Position numbers and translations under genes: made by a program. The notes under the pieces were generated by a model, which had not been told where the DNA came from, did not search any database, and saw only the letters and a list, made by a program, of their open reading frames with translations. From positions 1 to 17,512 of the forward strand of contig JAEEML010000017.1 of the NCBI GenBank assembly GCA_016283195.1: a stretch of DNA of 17,512 nucleotides, given 5' to 3'. Shown here piece after piece: positions 6,853-14,327 of the stretch (position 1 is the first letter of the stretch; every line of letters starts with the position of its first letter). The stretch is from Deltaproteobacteria bacterium. Lineage in GTDB: Bacteria; JAEEML01.

Positions 6853-8853
6853 TTAGCCATTAAGCGCGGCTTTAATGCGCTCTGCTATAGCCGGAACGGT
6901 GAGGCCGAAGTGCTCGGCCAGTTTGCCGGCCGGAGCCGAGGCACCAAAGGTATCAATGCCGATATTCAGGCTTTCGCCCAAAAGAGCGCGCCAGGGCATG
7001 GTGGCCCCCGCCTCGATGGAAACTTTCAGGCCGCTGCCCAGAATTTCCGCTTTATAGGCTTTATCCTGAGCGGCAAAAAGCTCCATGGAAGGCATGGAAA
7101 CTACGCGGAAATTAAGGCCTTCTGCAGCAAGATTTTCAGCTACTTTAACGGCTAGTTCCACTTCGGAGCCGCTGGCGATGATGGTGCCTTTAGCTTCCTT
7201 AGCGGAGCACAGAACATAAGCGCCCTTTAAGACATCTTCGGCTTTAAAAGCGGCATCTCTTTTTAGCGGAGAGACATTTTGCCTGGAAAGAGCCATGACA
7301 GTGGGCCGCCGCCTGTTAGTGAGAGCGATATACCAGGAGAGAGCCACCTCGGTGGCATCGGCCGGGCGCAAAACCAAGAGATTAGGAATGAGGCGCAAAG
7401 AGGCAATATGTTCCACCGGCTGGTGGGTGGGGCCATCTTCGCCCAAAAAGATGCTATCGTGCGTCAAAAGCTCGATGGAGGGAATATGCGAAAGCGCAGC
7501 GAGGCGCACCGCCGGCCGCAAATAGTCGCTAAAGACCATAAAAGTGGCCCCATAAGCGGTGAAAATATCGCTCAAGGTAATGCCGTTTACAATAGCGGCC
7601 ATGGCAAATTCGCGAATACCAAAACGCAGGTTGCGGCCGGCAAAATCCTCGGTGACATCGGCATAGCCGTTTAAGTAAGTGTTGGTGGAGGGGGCCAAAT
7701 CGGCTGAGCCACCCACCAGCCAGGGGAGATCTTTGGCCAGTTCGTTCAAAATCTTGCCGCTTATCGAGCGGGTAGCGGCCGGCTTGTCGCCGGCGGCGGC
7801 TATAGCTTTCTCACAAATAGCCAAAAGCTCGGCAGCGCTGGGCCGCTTGGTAAATTTATCATAGACGGCTTTATGTGCGCCATCAGCCAGCCAGGCGGCC
7901 AATTTTTCATTCCAGGCGGCCCGCTCTTTAGCTGCTTTTTCTTGCAATTTAGCAAAGGCGCCGGCCACTTCTTCTGGCACAAAAAAGCTCTTATCGGCCG
8001 GGAAGCCGAGGGCCTCTTTGGTGAGGGCTATCTCTTCGGCCCCAAGCGGCGAGCCGTGCACTTTGGCGGTGCCGTGCATGTGCGGGCTGCCGTAGCCGAT
8101 AACTGTCTTTAACTCGATGAGTACCGGCTCTCCGCTGCTCTCGCCGGCCGCTTTTAAAGCTTTGGAAACAGCGGCATGGTCATAAGCATCGACATTTTCT
8201 ATTACTCGCCAGCCATAAGCGCGGTAGCGGGCCGCCACATCTTCGGTAAAGCTGATATTGGTTGAGCCCTCAATGGTGATGCCGTTGCTGTCATAGAGGC
8301 AAATGAGGTTATCCAGTTTATAGCGGCCGGCGAGCGAGGCCGCCTCGGCTGTCACGCCTTCCATGAGGCAACCGTCACCAGCCACCACATAGCATTTGCC
8401 GCTGAAAAGATCGCCAGAATCCGGCAAGCGGGCCGCCAGCATTTTACTTGCAATAGCCATACCGACGGCAGTAGCCAGGCCCTGGCCCAAGGGGCCGGTT
8501 GTCGTTTCCACGCCGGCTGTCAGGCCATATTCCGGGTGCCCTGGGGTTTTACTGCCGAGTTGCCGAAATTCTTTTAAATCGTCTATAGTTAGCCCATAGC
8601 CGCAAAGATGCAATATGGAATATAACATACTTGAAGCGTGGCCGTTGGAGAGGACAAAACGATCGCGCCCCAGCCACTTAGCGTCTTTAGGATCAAATTT
8701 CATATATTCGAAAAAGAGCACCACCATGGCATCGGCCAGCCCCATCGGGGCCCCTGGATGGCCGCTATTAGCCTTTTGGATCATGTCCACAGCTAAAAAT
8801 CTTAAGGTATTGGCACAATTTTTTGCCAGGCCGGTCTCTAACGCTTCTCTCAT
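6853..8853 (-). CDS. tkt: Transketolase
   Basis: A thiamine-diphosphate enzyme moving two-carbon ketol units between pentose-, tetrose- and hexose-phosphates in the non-oxidative pentose-phosphate pathway; cytoplasmic dimer. Length (666 aa) matches the family. Visible motifs: SGHPGAP (30-36) and SNGHAS (69-74) with the catalytic-site histidines; the ThDP/Mg motif GDGCLMEG (159-166) with Asp160 and Asn190 as metal ligands; the pyrimidine-domain glutamate Glu415 in FGIREFAM; and DSIFLGEDGPTHQP with the substrate-contact histidines. GGAGG stands 6 nt before the ATG, so the start is secure. It is the first gene of the leftward run; the 83-nt gap to the divergent 435-aa gene must hold promoters for both, but I see no strong consensus. 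The sugar-phosphate transporter follows 46 nt downstream. Confidence 0.96.
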   Translation of the reverse strand: MREALETGLAKNCANTLRFLAVDMIQKANSGHPGAPMGLADAMVVLFFEYMKFDPKDAKWLGRDRFVLSNGHASSMLYSILHLCGYGLTIDDLKEFRQLGSKTPGHPEYGLTAGVETTTGPLGQGLATAVGMAIASKMLAARLPDSGDLFSGKCYVVAGDGCLMEGVTAEAASLAGRYKLDNLICLYDSNGITIEGSTNISFTEDVAARYRAYGWRVIENVDAYDHAAVSKALKAAGESSGEPVLIELKTVIGYGSPHMHGTAKVHGSPLGAEEIALTKEALGFPADKSFFVPEEVAGAFAKLQEKAAKERAAWNEKLAAWLADGAHKAVYDKFTKRPSAAELLAICEKAIAAAGDKPAATRSISGKILNELAKDLPWLVGGSADLAPSTNTYLNGYADVTEDFAGRNLRFGIREFAMAAIVNGITLSDIFTAYGATFMVFSDYLRPAVRLAALSHIPSIELLTHDSIFLGEDGPTHQPVEHIASLRLIPNLLVLRPADATEVALSWYIALTNRRRPTVMALSRQNVSPLKRDAAFKAEDVLKGAYVLCSAKEAKGTIIASGSEVELAVKVAENLAAEGLNFRVVSMPSMELFAAQDKAYKAEILGSGLKVSIEAGATMPWRALLGESLNIGIDTFGASAPAGKLAEHFGLTVPAIAERIKAALNG

Positions 8854-8936
8854 AAAAATCCTCCAATCAGGCTTTAGCGCCTTTAATCTTCCTAATCTAT
8901 TTAGAGCCCCTTGGCAACACCGGAGAGCTGTGATAA

Positions 8937-10244
8937 ATGGTTTTCTGCCAGTGGGGAGGCATGGTTTATAAAATGTCTGACATGTTTTTAGAATCTAGGC
9001 CGGTAACAAGTAGTGTGAATGCCACACAGGCTACTCTGCTCAATGAATCACAAATAACCGATATTGTTAGTGATATTGCAGACGAGGATCTCAGAAAAGA
9101 TGTTGCCGAGCTTTTAGCGCGCACCATCAATGCCCGGCAACGCCTTTCGGCCATTAATTTGCGGCCCTATAGCGGTACCAATGTGGATTATGAAGGGCTG
9201 GAAATATGGCAAAAGCTGGCTCCGCAATTTGGCTCGGCTATCGGCGCTGTTTCCAGCACTTTGCAATTTTTGGCTATTTTGGCCCCGGAGCCGCAGGAAG
9301 ATTCGCCCATCGACGATAAGCGTATAGATGAAGCCTTTAGTGACTTTGACGATGCTTTCAGCGAAGAGGCTTTTGCTGCCCCGGCGGCCGCTGCCGCTAC
9401 CGAAGCCCCGGTTACCGGCAATGCCAAGACCGAAAGCGGCAGTGATTTGCGCCTGCGCCTGGCCAATACGGCATGGGCCATCTCTTTTATGCTGAAAGAT
9501 GAAATTATGCGCTTTGGCTCGCGTATGCGCCAGTCGCATGTGATGATGGACCGCTGGAATCTGCTCTCGGAATTGCAAGAGACCTGTCACAAGCTCTCTA
9601 AAGGCCTTGATGCCCTGACTATGGGTGTTTGCAGCGCTTTTTCCTCTGTTAGCCGCGATGAGGTCATTCCCGGCTTTAGGAGCGAACTGGCTTTTTCTCT
9701 GGAGCTTAGGCGGCTTATTTTTGAGCTCCGCGACCAAGTGCGGGTGGTGCGTCAAAAAATGGACGCTCTGCCTAAAGAGCAGTGGCGCAGTATTGCCGAA
9801 GAAATTTATGGTTTAATCGACAATTTTGTTTACGGCCCGGCTTTTGGTTGGCTTAGAGCTTTTGATAAAAGGGAGATAATTCAGTTTAGAAAAGCTTTAA
9901 GAGATACTCTCGATGACCCCAATGCCAAAGGCCGTGATTTTCACGAGCCCATTGAGGGAACGGTGCGTTTCTTGGAAGCTCTGGAGGTTATTAACCACCG
10001 CGAAATTCTGGTGGAGCATGATCGTAATGTTTTGACCGAGGCGGCTGCGCATCTCCAAAAAGCTATGCAATTACCGCGTATGGAGGGGCGCCAGGAATTT
10101 GCCGCCGCTATTTCCTGCCTCTCCAAAGCCTGGGGCCGCGATACCCAGCTTGATGCTATGGTGGAAATGACCCTCGACCCCATGGCCGATTTAAAGCAAG
10201 AAGATATTTTGACCCGCGTGCAACTTGTCTTAAGCGGCCTCTAA
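8937..10244 (+). CDS. Hypothetical 435-aa helical protein with an acidic/Ala-rich linker
   Basis: I do not recognise this protein. It is probably cytoplasmic: no signal peptide and no membrane helix. Two helical parts, about 30-116 and 171-430, are joined by a low-complexity linker (117-170) that is first acidic (EPQEDSPIDDKRIDEAF) and then Ala/Pro-rich (AAPAAAAATEAP). The C-terminal part is rich in long charged helices, as in scaffold or adaptor proteins. Three in-frame ATGs compete for the start: 8937 has GGAGAG 9 nt upstream, 8961 has GGGGAGG too close (1 nt), and 8973 sees the same GGAGG at 13 nt. I keep 8937 on spacing, but 8973 is possible. It is divergent from tkt and ends 15 nt from the prs stop. 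Codon use looks like that of the housekeeping neighbours, so it is probably native. Confidence 0.75.
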   Translation: MVFCQWGGMVYKMSDMFLESRPVTSSVNATQATLLNESQITDIVSDIADEDLRKDVAELLARTINARQRLSAINLRPYSGTNVDYEGLEIWQKLAPQFGSAIGAVSSTLQFLAILAPEPQEDSPIDDKRIDEAFSDFDDAFSEEAFAAPAAAAATEAPVTGNAKTESGSDLRLRLANTAWAISFMLKDEIMRFGSRMRQSHVMMDRWNLLSELQETCHKLSKGLDALTMGVCSAFSSVSRDEVIPGFRSELAFSLELRRLIFELRDQVRVVRQKMDALPKEQWRSIAEEIYGLIDNFVYGPAFGWLRAFDKREIIQFRKALRDTLDDPNAKGRDFHEPIEGTVRFLEALEVINHREILVEHDRNVLTEAAAHLQKAMQLPRMEGRQEFAAAISCLSKAWGRDTQLDAMVEMTLDPMADLKQEDILTRVQLVLSGL

Positions 10245-10250
10245 GCCATA

Positions 10251-10269
10251 GTTTATTAATTAAATAAAC
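10251..10269. repeat. AT-rich inverted repeat between convergent gene ends
   Basis: GTTTATT (10251-10257) and AATAAAC (10263-10269) can pair around a 5-nt loop, exactly where the 435-aa gene and prs converge; it overlaps the prs stop. It may weakly separate the two transcripts, but the stem has few G-C pairs and there is no clear T tract on either strand. Confidence 0.3.
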
Positions 10270-11207
10270 AGGTTGGATATCGATTCGCCGGTGTGGATGC
10301 GCTCGATGGCTTTGGCCAGGAGCGGCGCCACCGAGACTATGCGCATTGAGGGGCATTTATCTATTTTTGAACCAATGGGAATAGTGTCAGTGGAGACAAA
10401 CTCTCTGATTGGTGATGTATATAGGCGGTGTGCCGCATCAGCGCTTAGAACAGGATGAGTGGCATAAGCATAGACCTCGGTAGCGCCGGCTTTTACCAGT
10501 GCTTCGGCCGCTTTGATAATGGTGCCGGCAGTATCGACCATATCGTCAACCAAAATGGCTTTTTTGCCTTTAACCTCGCCGATGACGTGCATCACTTCGC
10601 AGACATTGACTTCCGGCCGGCGCTTGTCGATGATGGCGAGAGAGCAGCTAAGGCGTTTGGAATAGGCCCGGGCCCGCTCCACGCCGCCAGCATCGGGTGA
10701 GACAATGACCAATTCTTCCGGATTATGGTGAGCGCGAATATCGGCCAGCATTACCGGCATGGCAAAGATGTGATCCACCGGGATATTAAAAAAGCCCTGT
10801 ATTTGGCCGGCGTGCAGATCCATGGAGATAACTCTGGTAGCGCCGGCGGTCATCAAAAGATCGGCCACCAATTTGGCGGTAATGGGCGAGCGCGAATAGA
10901 CTTTGCGATCTTGCCGGGCATAGCCAAAATAGGGAATCACCGCACAGATGGATTTGGCCGAAGCGCGCTTCATGGCATCGATCATGATGAGCAGTTCCAT
11001 TAAATTGTCATTAGCCGGCGCTGAGGTGGGCTCAACTATATAAATATCGGAATTGCGTACCATCTCGCCGATTTCCACGCGGATTTCCCCGTCGGCAAAT
11101 TGGGTGATGAGGCAATCGCCAAGCTCTATACCGAGCTCCCCGCAAATGGCTGCTGCTAATTTTTTATTGGAACTACCGGCAAAGACCTTAAGTTGGTCAC
11201 CAGGCAT
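10260..11207 (-). CDS. prs: Ribose-phosphate pyrophosphokinase (PRPP synthase)
   Basis: Makes 5-phosphoribosyl-1-pyrophosphate from ribose-5-phosphate and ATP for purine, pyrimidine, histidine and NAD synthesis; cytoplasmic, class I type. The 315-aa length is standard. Motifs in order: FADGEIRVEI (37-46), the ATP-contact stretch YFGYARQDRK (93-102), the divalent-cation signature DLHAGQIQGFF (130-140) with His132, the flexible-loop region IDKRRPE (193-199), and the PRPP-binding loop VDDMVDTAGT (220-229). GAGGAGG lies 4 nt before the ATG. The tRNA-Gln gene ends 25 nt upstream, and the two are probably one transcript from the tRNA promoter. In Deltaproteobacteria prs is commonly followed by rplY and pth; here the next gene is convergent and unrelated, so that order is broken. 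Confidence 0.96.
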   Translation of the reverse strand: MPGDQLKVFAGSSNKKLAAAICGELGIELGDCLITQFADGEIRVEIGEMVRNSDIYIVEPTSAPANDNLMELLIMIDAMKRASAKSICAVIPYFGYARQDRKVYSRSPITAKLVADLLMTAGATRVISMDLHAGQIQGFFNIPVDHIFAMPVMLADIRAHHNPEELVIVSPDAGGVERARAYSKRLSCSLAIIDKRRPEVNVCEVMHVIGEVKGKKAILVDDMVDTAGTIIKAAEALVKAGATEVYAYATHPVLSADAAHRLYTSPIREFVSTDTIPIGSKIDKCPSMRIVSVAPLLAKAIERIHTGESISNLFI

Positions 11208-11232
11208 GGGGCCTCCTCAAAAAGAAGAGAAG

Positions 11233-11308
11233 TGGCAGGGGCGCTAGGATTCGAACCTAGAAATGCTGGTACCAAAAACCAGTGACTTAGCCATTTGTCT
11301 ACGCCCCT
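11233..11308 (-). tRNA. tRNA-Gln (anticodon UUG)
   Basis: A complete 76-nt cloverleaf including an encoded CCA. Acceptor AGGGGCG pairs with CGCCCCT, discriminator G, then CCA. The D-arm is GAC...GTC, the anticodon arm CTGGT/ACCAG encloses the loop TTTTGGT with anticodon TTG, the variable loop is 5 nt, and the T-arm CTAGG/CCTAG encloses TTCGAAT. It reads CAA and, by wobble, CAG. It lies directly upstream of prs in the same direction. Confidence 0.96.
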
Positions 11309-11321
11309 TCAGGCGAAGTGC

Positions 11322-11349
11322 ACTTTACATGGTTTTAAGCGGTTGTCAA
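11322..11349 (-). promoter_or_regulatory. Sigma70-type promoter of tRNA-Gln (and likely prs)
   Basis: On the minus strand a perfect -35 TTGACA (11349-11344) is followed after 16 nt by TAAAGT (11327-11322), a 4-of-6 match to the -10. The -10 ends 13 nt before the first base of the mature tRNA, leaving room for a short 5' leader. Position and quality make this the best promoter in the window. Confidence 0.72.
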
Positions 11350-11522
11350 TAGTTTTTTTTATGGATCAAGTAAAAATGAGTAGCTTTTCTGCTCCTACAA
11401 ATTCTGTTACATTACTACGCTGGGCGGACGATACGATATGGGCAGTTTGTTCTGCAATCATTTTCCGTTTTGCCGAGCGCGCCAACAATCACGCTTGAAC
11501 GAAATGAAGGAGACGCAATATT

Positions 11523-11945
11523 ATGGAACCTACAATGGACGAAAAGCTTAAAGCTTGTATCGAATTATGCGAGGAGGGTGACCCGGAAATGTGCGCATTT
11601 CTCGGGAAAGAGTTTTATTACGGCTGGAACGTACCGCAGGATCTTGACCGCGCCCTGCGTTATCTGACGGTGGCCTCGGAGAACGGAGATGCTATTTCAC
11701 AATTTACCTTAGGCTTTATGTACTGGTCTGGCAGAGGAACCAAACCTAATCAGGATGAAGCGCTCAAATGGTTTTTGCAAGCGGCGGAGCAGGATGTTCC
11801 GGAGGCGATGTACAACGTTGCCAAGATCCTTCTTTCAAAAGATTTTGAAAAGAATAGAGACGAGGCCATGGGCTGGCTGCGGCGTTCGGCAAATGCCGGT
11901 TATGACACAGCTTATGATATGCTCTCCGACCTGAAAAAACTATGA
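11523..11945 (+). CDS. Short Sel1-repeat protein
   Basis: A 140-aa protein made of three to four Sel1/TPR-like helical pairs: about 9-41 (weak), 42-77 (RALRYLTVASENGDAISQFT and a GFMYWSGRG turn), 78-113 (EALKWFLQAAEQ onward) and a final half repeat 114-137 (EAMGWLRRSANAGYD). The recurring pattern 'A-x-x-W/Y-x-x-x-A-A-x-x-G/D' and the YWSGRG turn are typical of Sel1 repeats, which act as protein-binding scaffolds. AAGGAG lies 10 nt before the ATG. No signal peptide or membrane segment is visible, so a cytoplasmic adaptor is likely. It stands alone between the tRNA and the 105-aa gene. Codon use (GAG, ATC and CGC more frequent) looks somewhat different from the housekeeping part. Confidence 0.85.
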   Translation: MEPTMDEKLKACIELCEEGDPEMCAFLGKEFYYGWNVPQDLDRALRYLTVASENGDAISQFTLGFMYWSGRGTKPNQDEALKWFLQAAEQDVPEAMYNVAKILLSKDFEKNRDEAMGWLRRSANAGYDTAYDMLSDLKKL

Positions 11946-12203
11946 ATTAAAAATGTCAAATCTGAAAGATAACGGGAATACGGTCTTGCTGAGAATACTA
12001 TCAGCTGGCCCGGCAGATAAAGAATATAAGGATTGTTATTGGCCGGGGTTTTGGCTTGAAAAGTAACTGGTTTTGATTGATCGTTGCCTTAGCTGGGTGA
12101 ATTTGCTGAAAAAGTGTGTTAAAAAGCACGGGAGCAAAACGCTCCGGGTGTGGGAATGAACTAAATAAAGCAAAAAGCCTAGGGGCGCTAAACGGAGGAG
12201 AAA

Positions 12204-12521
12204 ATGAAAACTAAAAAACAGGGCAATAACTGGACAGCCTACTATGACCCCGATACAAAACGCTACTTTGCGGAGATCATCTACACCAGCCGTGAGGGGC
12301 GGGAGCAGTACAATTACGAGATTACGCAGGATATATACGGCCGTCTGGGCACCTTCAGTGATGACGTGGAAAACGAAAGGCTAATTAAGTCAGCCCAAAT
12401 GACGTATTCATTTGAAAATACGATGTATGGCACTCTCGGCCCGGAGAGAACGGTTTGGGATAAAGAAGCCAACGAAGCTATGGATAAGTGTGTAAAAAAG
12501 GCTGAGAAAAAAAGCCGCTAA
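12204..12521 (+). CDS. Hypothetical 105-aa soluble protein
   Basis: I do not recognise it. GGAGGA stands 4 nt before the ATG, so it is very probably translated. The protein is charged and rich in aromatic residues (WTAYYDPDTKRYFAEIIY, then EGREQYNYEI), reads as alternating beta strands in the first half, and ends in a lysine-rich helix (EAMDKCVKKAEKKSR). No signal peptide or membrane helix. Its small size and high-GC third positions (TAC, ATC, GAG) contrast with the native genes and suggest a transferred gene. It follows the Sel1 gene in the same direction after 258 nt. Small single-domain proteins like this can be immunity or regulatory proteins, but nothing here shows that. Confidence 0.65.
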   Translation: MKTKKQGNNWTAYYDPDTKRYFAEIIYTSREGREQYNYEITQDIYGRLGTFSDDVENERLIKSAQMTYSFENTMYGTLGPERTVWDKEANEAMDKCVKKAEKKSR

Positions 12522-12562
12522 ATGCCATAAATTCTCTATAAAATTTAGCTGCTTCTTTTCGA

Positions 12563-12626
12563 CCTCACCTAACCCCTCTGAGGAATGTGTCTACCAAATG
12601 GGGTACAGTTCAATAATGGGGTTAGG
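12563..12626. repeat. Inverted repeat CCTAACCCC...GGGGTTAGG and CCTCA/TGAGG hairpin
   Basis: CCTAACCCC (12568-12576) is matched by its exact complement GGGGTTAGG (12618-12626) across a 41-nt loop. CCTCA (12563-12567) can also pair with TGAGG (12579-12583). The words CCTCACC and AACCCCTCT resemble the REP-like element near 16980-17029, so this may be a decayed member of the same dispersed family. It lies between the 105-aa gene and the end of the DUF4143 gene. A short AGCGC-GAA-GCGCT hairpin (12633-12645) and GCCAA/TTGGC (12659-12673) follow; neither has a T tract that would make it a terminator. Confidence 0.45.
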
Positions 12627-12705
12627 GAAAAAAGCGCGAAGCGCTCTAGGCATATTGAGCCAAAAAAATTGGCGCTTAACCAGCGAAAATAGGAAAACAG
12701 CCGGC

Positions 12706-14025
12706 CTATTCCGCAAAGAGCAGCATGTAGAAAGGAATGGTGTATTTTATGCCCATAAGGCCGCTATTCCCGCTGATTACTTTGTAAGCCACAGTCGGCT
12801 TATATGTTTCTATAAAATTGTTGAGCGAAATGGCTTGCCCGTTTTTGGCTTTAACTTCCAATGGGATGACTTCGGCACCGCCGGAACGCTCGAAGATAAA
12901 TTCTATTTCCTGAGTATTATTGGCATTTTTAAAATAATGCAGCGAGTCAAAGCGCCCCATGAGGCAGGCAAATGCCGCATTTTCAAAAATCCCCCCCTTG
13001 GCGGTGGTTTTTAGCTCATCGGACATAATAGCGGCTTGGGTATTAAAACCGAACATAGCGGTTAAAAGCCCGATATCGGTAAGATACAGCTTAAATTCAT
13101 TGGCTTTTTCGTAGCCTTTAAGGGGAAAGAGGGGAGTAGAGACATTGCGGCATTTTTTTACCAGCCCGGCATCCAAAAGCCAATCGACGGCGCTTTCGTA
13201 TTTTTTGGCGGTGCCTTTGTGCTCTACTATGCTGTATTGAAATTTGGTGTATTCCTTGGAAAACTGGGCCGGAATGGAGTTATAGCAAGCGGTTATTTTT
13301 TGCTTCATGCTGCTTTGGGCGTAGTGCATAATGTCGTCGTGGTAATTTTTTAGAATCTCGCTTTGCTTTTTATGTGCTTCCTGAAAATTATTGCTGGCGA
13401 TAAAAGTATTTACCACCTCCGGCATGCCGCCGATGCAGATATATTCCTTAAAATAATTGAGATAAAGCGCATTAATATCATCCGGCACTTTCTTATGGCT
13501 TAAAAAATAATCTTTGAGGGCTGTTATAGCTTCTGCCGTCACTCCGCGCGCCCAGAGATATTCCTCAAAATCAAGCGAAAACATCTCTATATCTTTTTCA
13601 TAGCCCACCGGGACGGAAAAAGATTCTTCGTCGCGTTCTTTGTATTTTATGCCCAGGAGCGAACCGGAGGCGATGATGCGATAGCGGCCGTCGATACTGA
13701 GAAATTTTAAAGCTGTCCGCGCTTTGGGGCAGGCCTGGATTTCGTCGAAAAATATCAAAGTGTCGTTTAAAATAAAGCGAGCACCCGGCACGCGCAGAGA
13801 GATTTGTTTATAAATATCTTCCGGTTCAAGACTTGTGGCAAAAATCTCCTTCAATTTTTCATTTTTTAAAAAATTCAAATAAATATAGCTTTTAAATTCA
13901 CGGCGGCCAAACAGATCGATAATAAACGTCTTGCCGACCTGCCGAGCACCTTTAAGCAGAAGACTCTTATTTTCCCGCGATGTTTTCCAAGCTAAAAGTT
14001 CGTCGTATATCTTTCTTTTGAGCAT
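12706..14025 (-). CDS. AAA-type ATPase with DUF4143 C-terminal domain
   Basis: A 439-aa ATPase of the family often annotated 'ATP-binding protein (DUF4143)'. The N-terminal AAA domain has Walker A GARQVGKT (26-33), Walker B LIFFDEIQ (90-97) and the sensor-like ASGSLLG (119-125). GGMPEVV (199-205) and the following helices are typical of the family. The DUF4143 part has KGGIFENAAF (343-352), and near the end EIEFIF (373-378) and PLEVKAKNG (388-396), a PD-(D/E)xK-nuclease-like arrangement with Glu375 where Asp is usual. The start is the ATG at 14025, with AAGGA 7 nt upstream; one more upstream TTG codon is open but unneeded. These ATPases occur in many copies in anaerobes and archaea, and their biological role is not settled. 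Three 33-bp tandem repeats lie just upstream. Confidence 0.9.
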   Translation of the reverse strand: MLKRKIYDELLAWKTSRENKSLLLKGARQVGKTFIIDLFGRREFKSYIYLNFLKNEKLKEIFATSLEPEDIYKQISLRVPGARFILNDTLIFFDEIQACPKARTALKFLSIDGRYRIIASGSLLGIKYKERDEESFSVPVGYEKDIEMFSLDFEEYLWARGVTAEAITALKDYFLSHKKVPDDINALYLNYFKEYICIGGMPEVVNTFIASNNFQEAHKKQSEILKNYHDDIMHYAQSSMKQKITACYNSIPAQFSKEYTKFQYSIVEHKGTAKKYESAVDWLLDAGLVKKCRNVSTPLFPLKGYEKANEFKLYLTDIGLLTAMFGFNTQAAIMSDELKTTAKGGIFENAAFACLMGRFDSLHYFKNANNTQEIEFIFERSGGAEVIPLEVKAKNGQAISLNNFIETYKPTVAYKVISGNSGLMGIKYTIPFYMLLFAE

Positions 14026-14097
14026 CAAAAAGTCCTTTCACAAAAGACCAAAACATCATTAGCACAGATTCATTATATAAATCAAGATGTTTTTGTG

Positions 14098-14188
14098 AAA
14101 AATGCCGCTTTTTTGACATATCTTTATACAAAAAATGCCGCTTTTTCGACATATCTTTATACAAAAAGTGCCGCTTTTTTGACATATC
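14098..14188. repeat. Three 33-bp tandem repeats upstream of the DUF4143 gene
   Basis: The word TGCCGC followed by TTTTT(T/C)GACATATC starts at 14103, 14136 and 14169, giving an exact 33-nt period with only one or two base changes; the A-rich lead-in and TTTATAC tail repeat as well, apart from the truncated end of copy 3. A further AAAAATGCCG occurs at 14207-14216. Copies are contiguous with no spacers. The array begins about 70 nt upstream of the DUF4143 start and ends about 140 nt before the divergent 478-aa gene, so it occupies the shared promoter region. Because 33 is a multiple of three, it is open on both strands as an 11-aa repeat (minus strand MSKKRHFLYKD). Confidence 0.9.
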
Positions 14189-14327
14189 GGCCCAAGAAAC
14201 CCCACAAAAAATGCCGGGCTCTACTGCATATTCTCACTTGGCTTTTTAGCTTTGGCTATATAAAAATCAGCACAGGCCTCTGGCTTAATGATTAACCAGT
14301 TTTGCTTGAGAGGCGCAAGAAGAAGCC

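Noticed and set aside
11233-11308. tRNA-Gln as an integration site for the accessory region
   Set aside because: The accessory genes lie on the 5' side of the tRNA, no integrase is seen, and I found no copy of the tRNA 3' end farther right.
11295-11498. 67-aa open frame before the Sel1 gene
   Set aside because: It begins inside the tRNA gene on the other strand, has no ribosome-binding site at any ATG, and shows no family features.
12131-12145. GGAGC-AAAAC-GCTCC hairpin before the 105-aa gene
   Set aside because: Only five pairs and no T tract; not a terminator, and no riboswitch or leader pattern is recognisable around it.
12598-13014. 138-aa rightward open frame
   Set aside because: It mostly lies opposite the clear DUF4143 coding region and mirrors its codon pattern.
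13967-14185. 72-aa open frame on the minus strand starting MSKKRHFLYKD repeated three times
   Set aside because: It is made by the 33-bp repeats, has no ribosome-binding site before its ATG, and runs into the DUF4143 gene in another frame. Kept as a finding about the repeats, not as a gene.
14098-14188. CRISPR array
   Set aside because: The repeats are directly adjacent with a 33-nt period and no unique spacers, and no cas gene is present.
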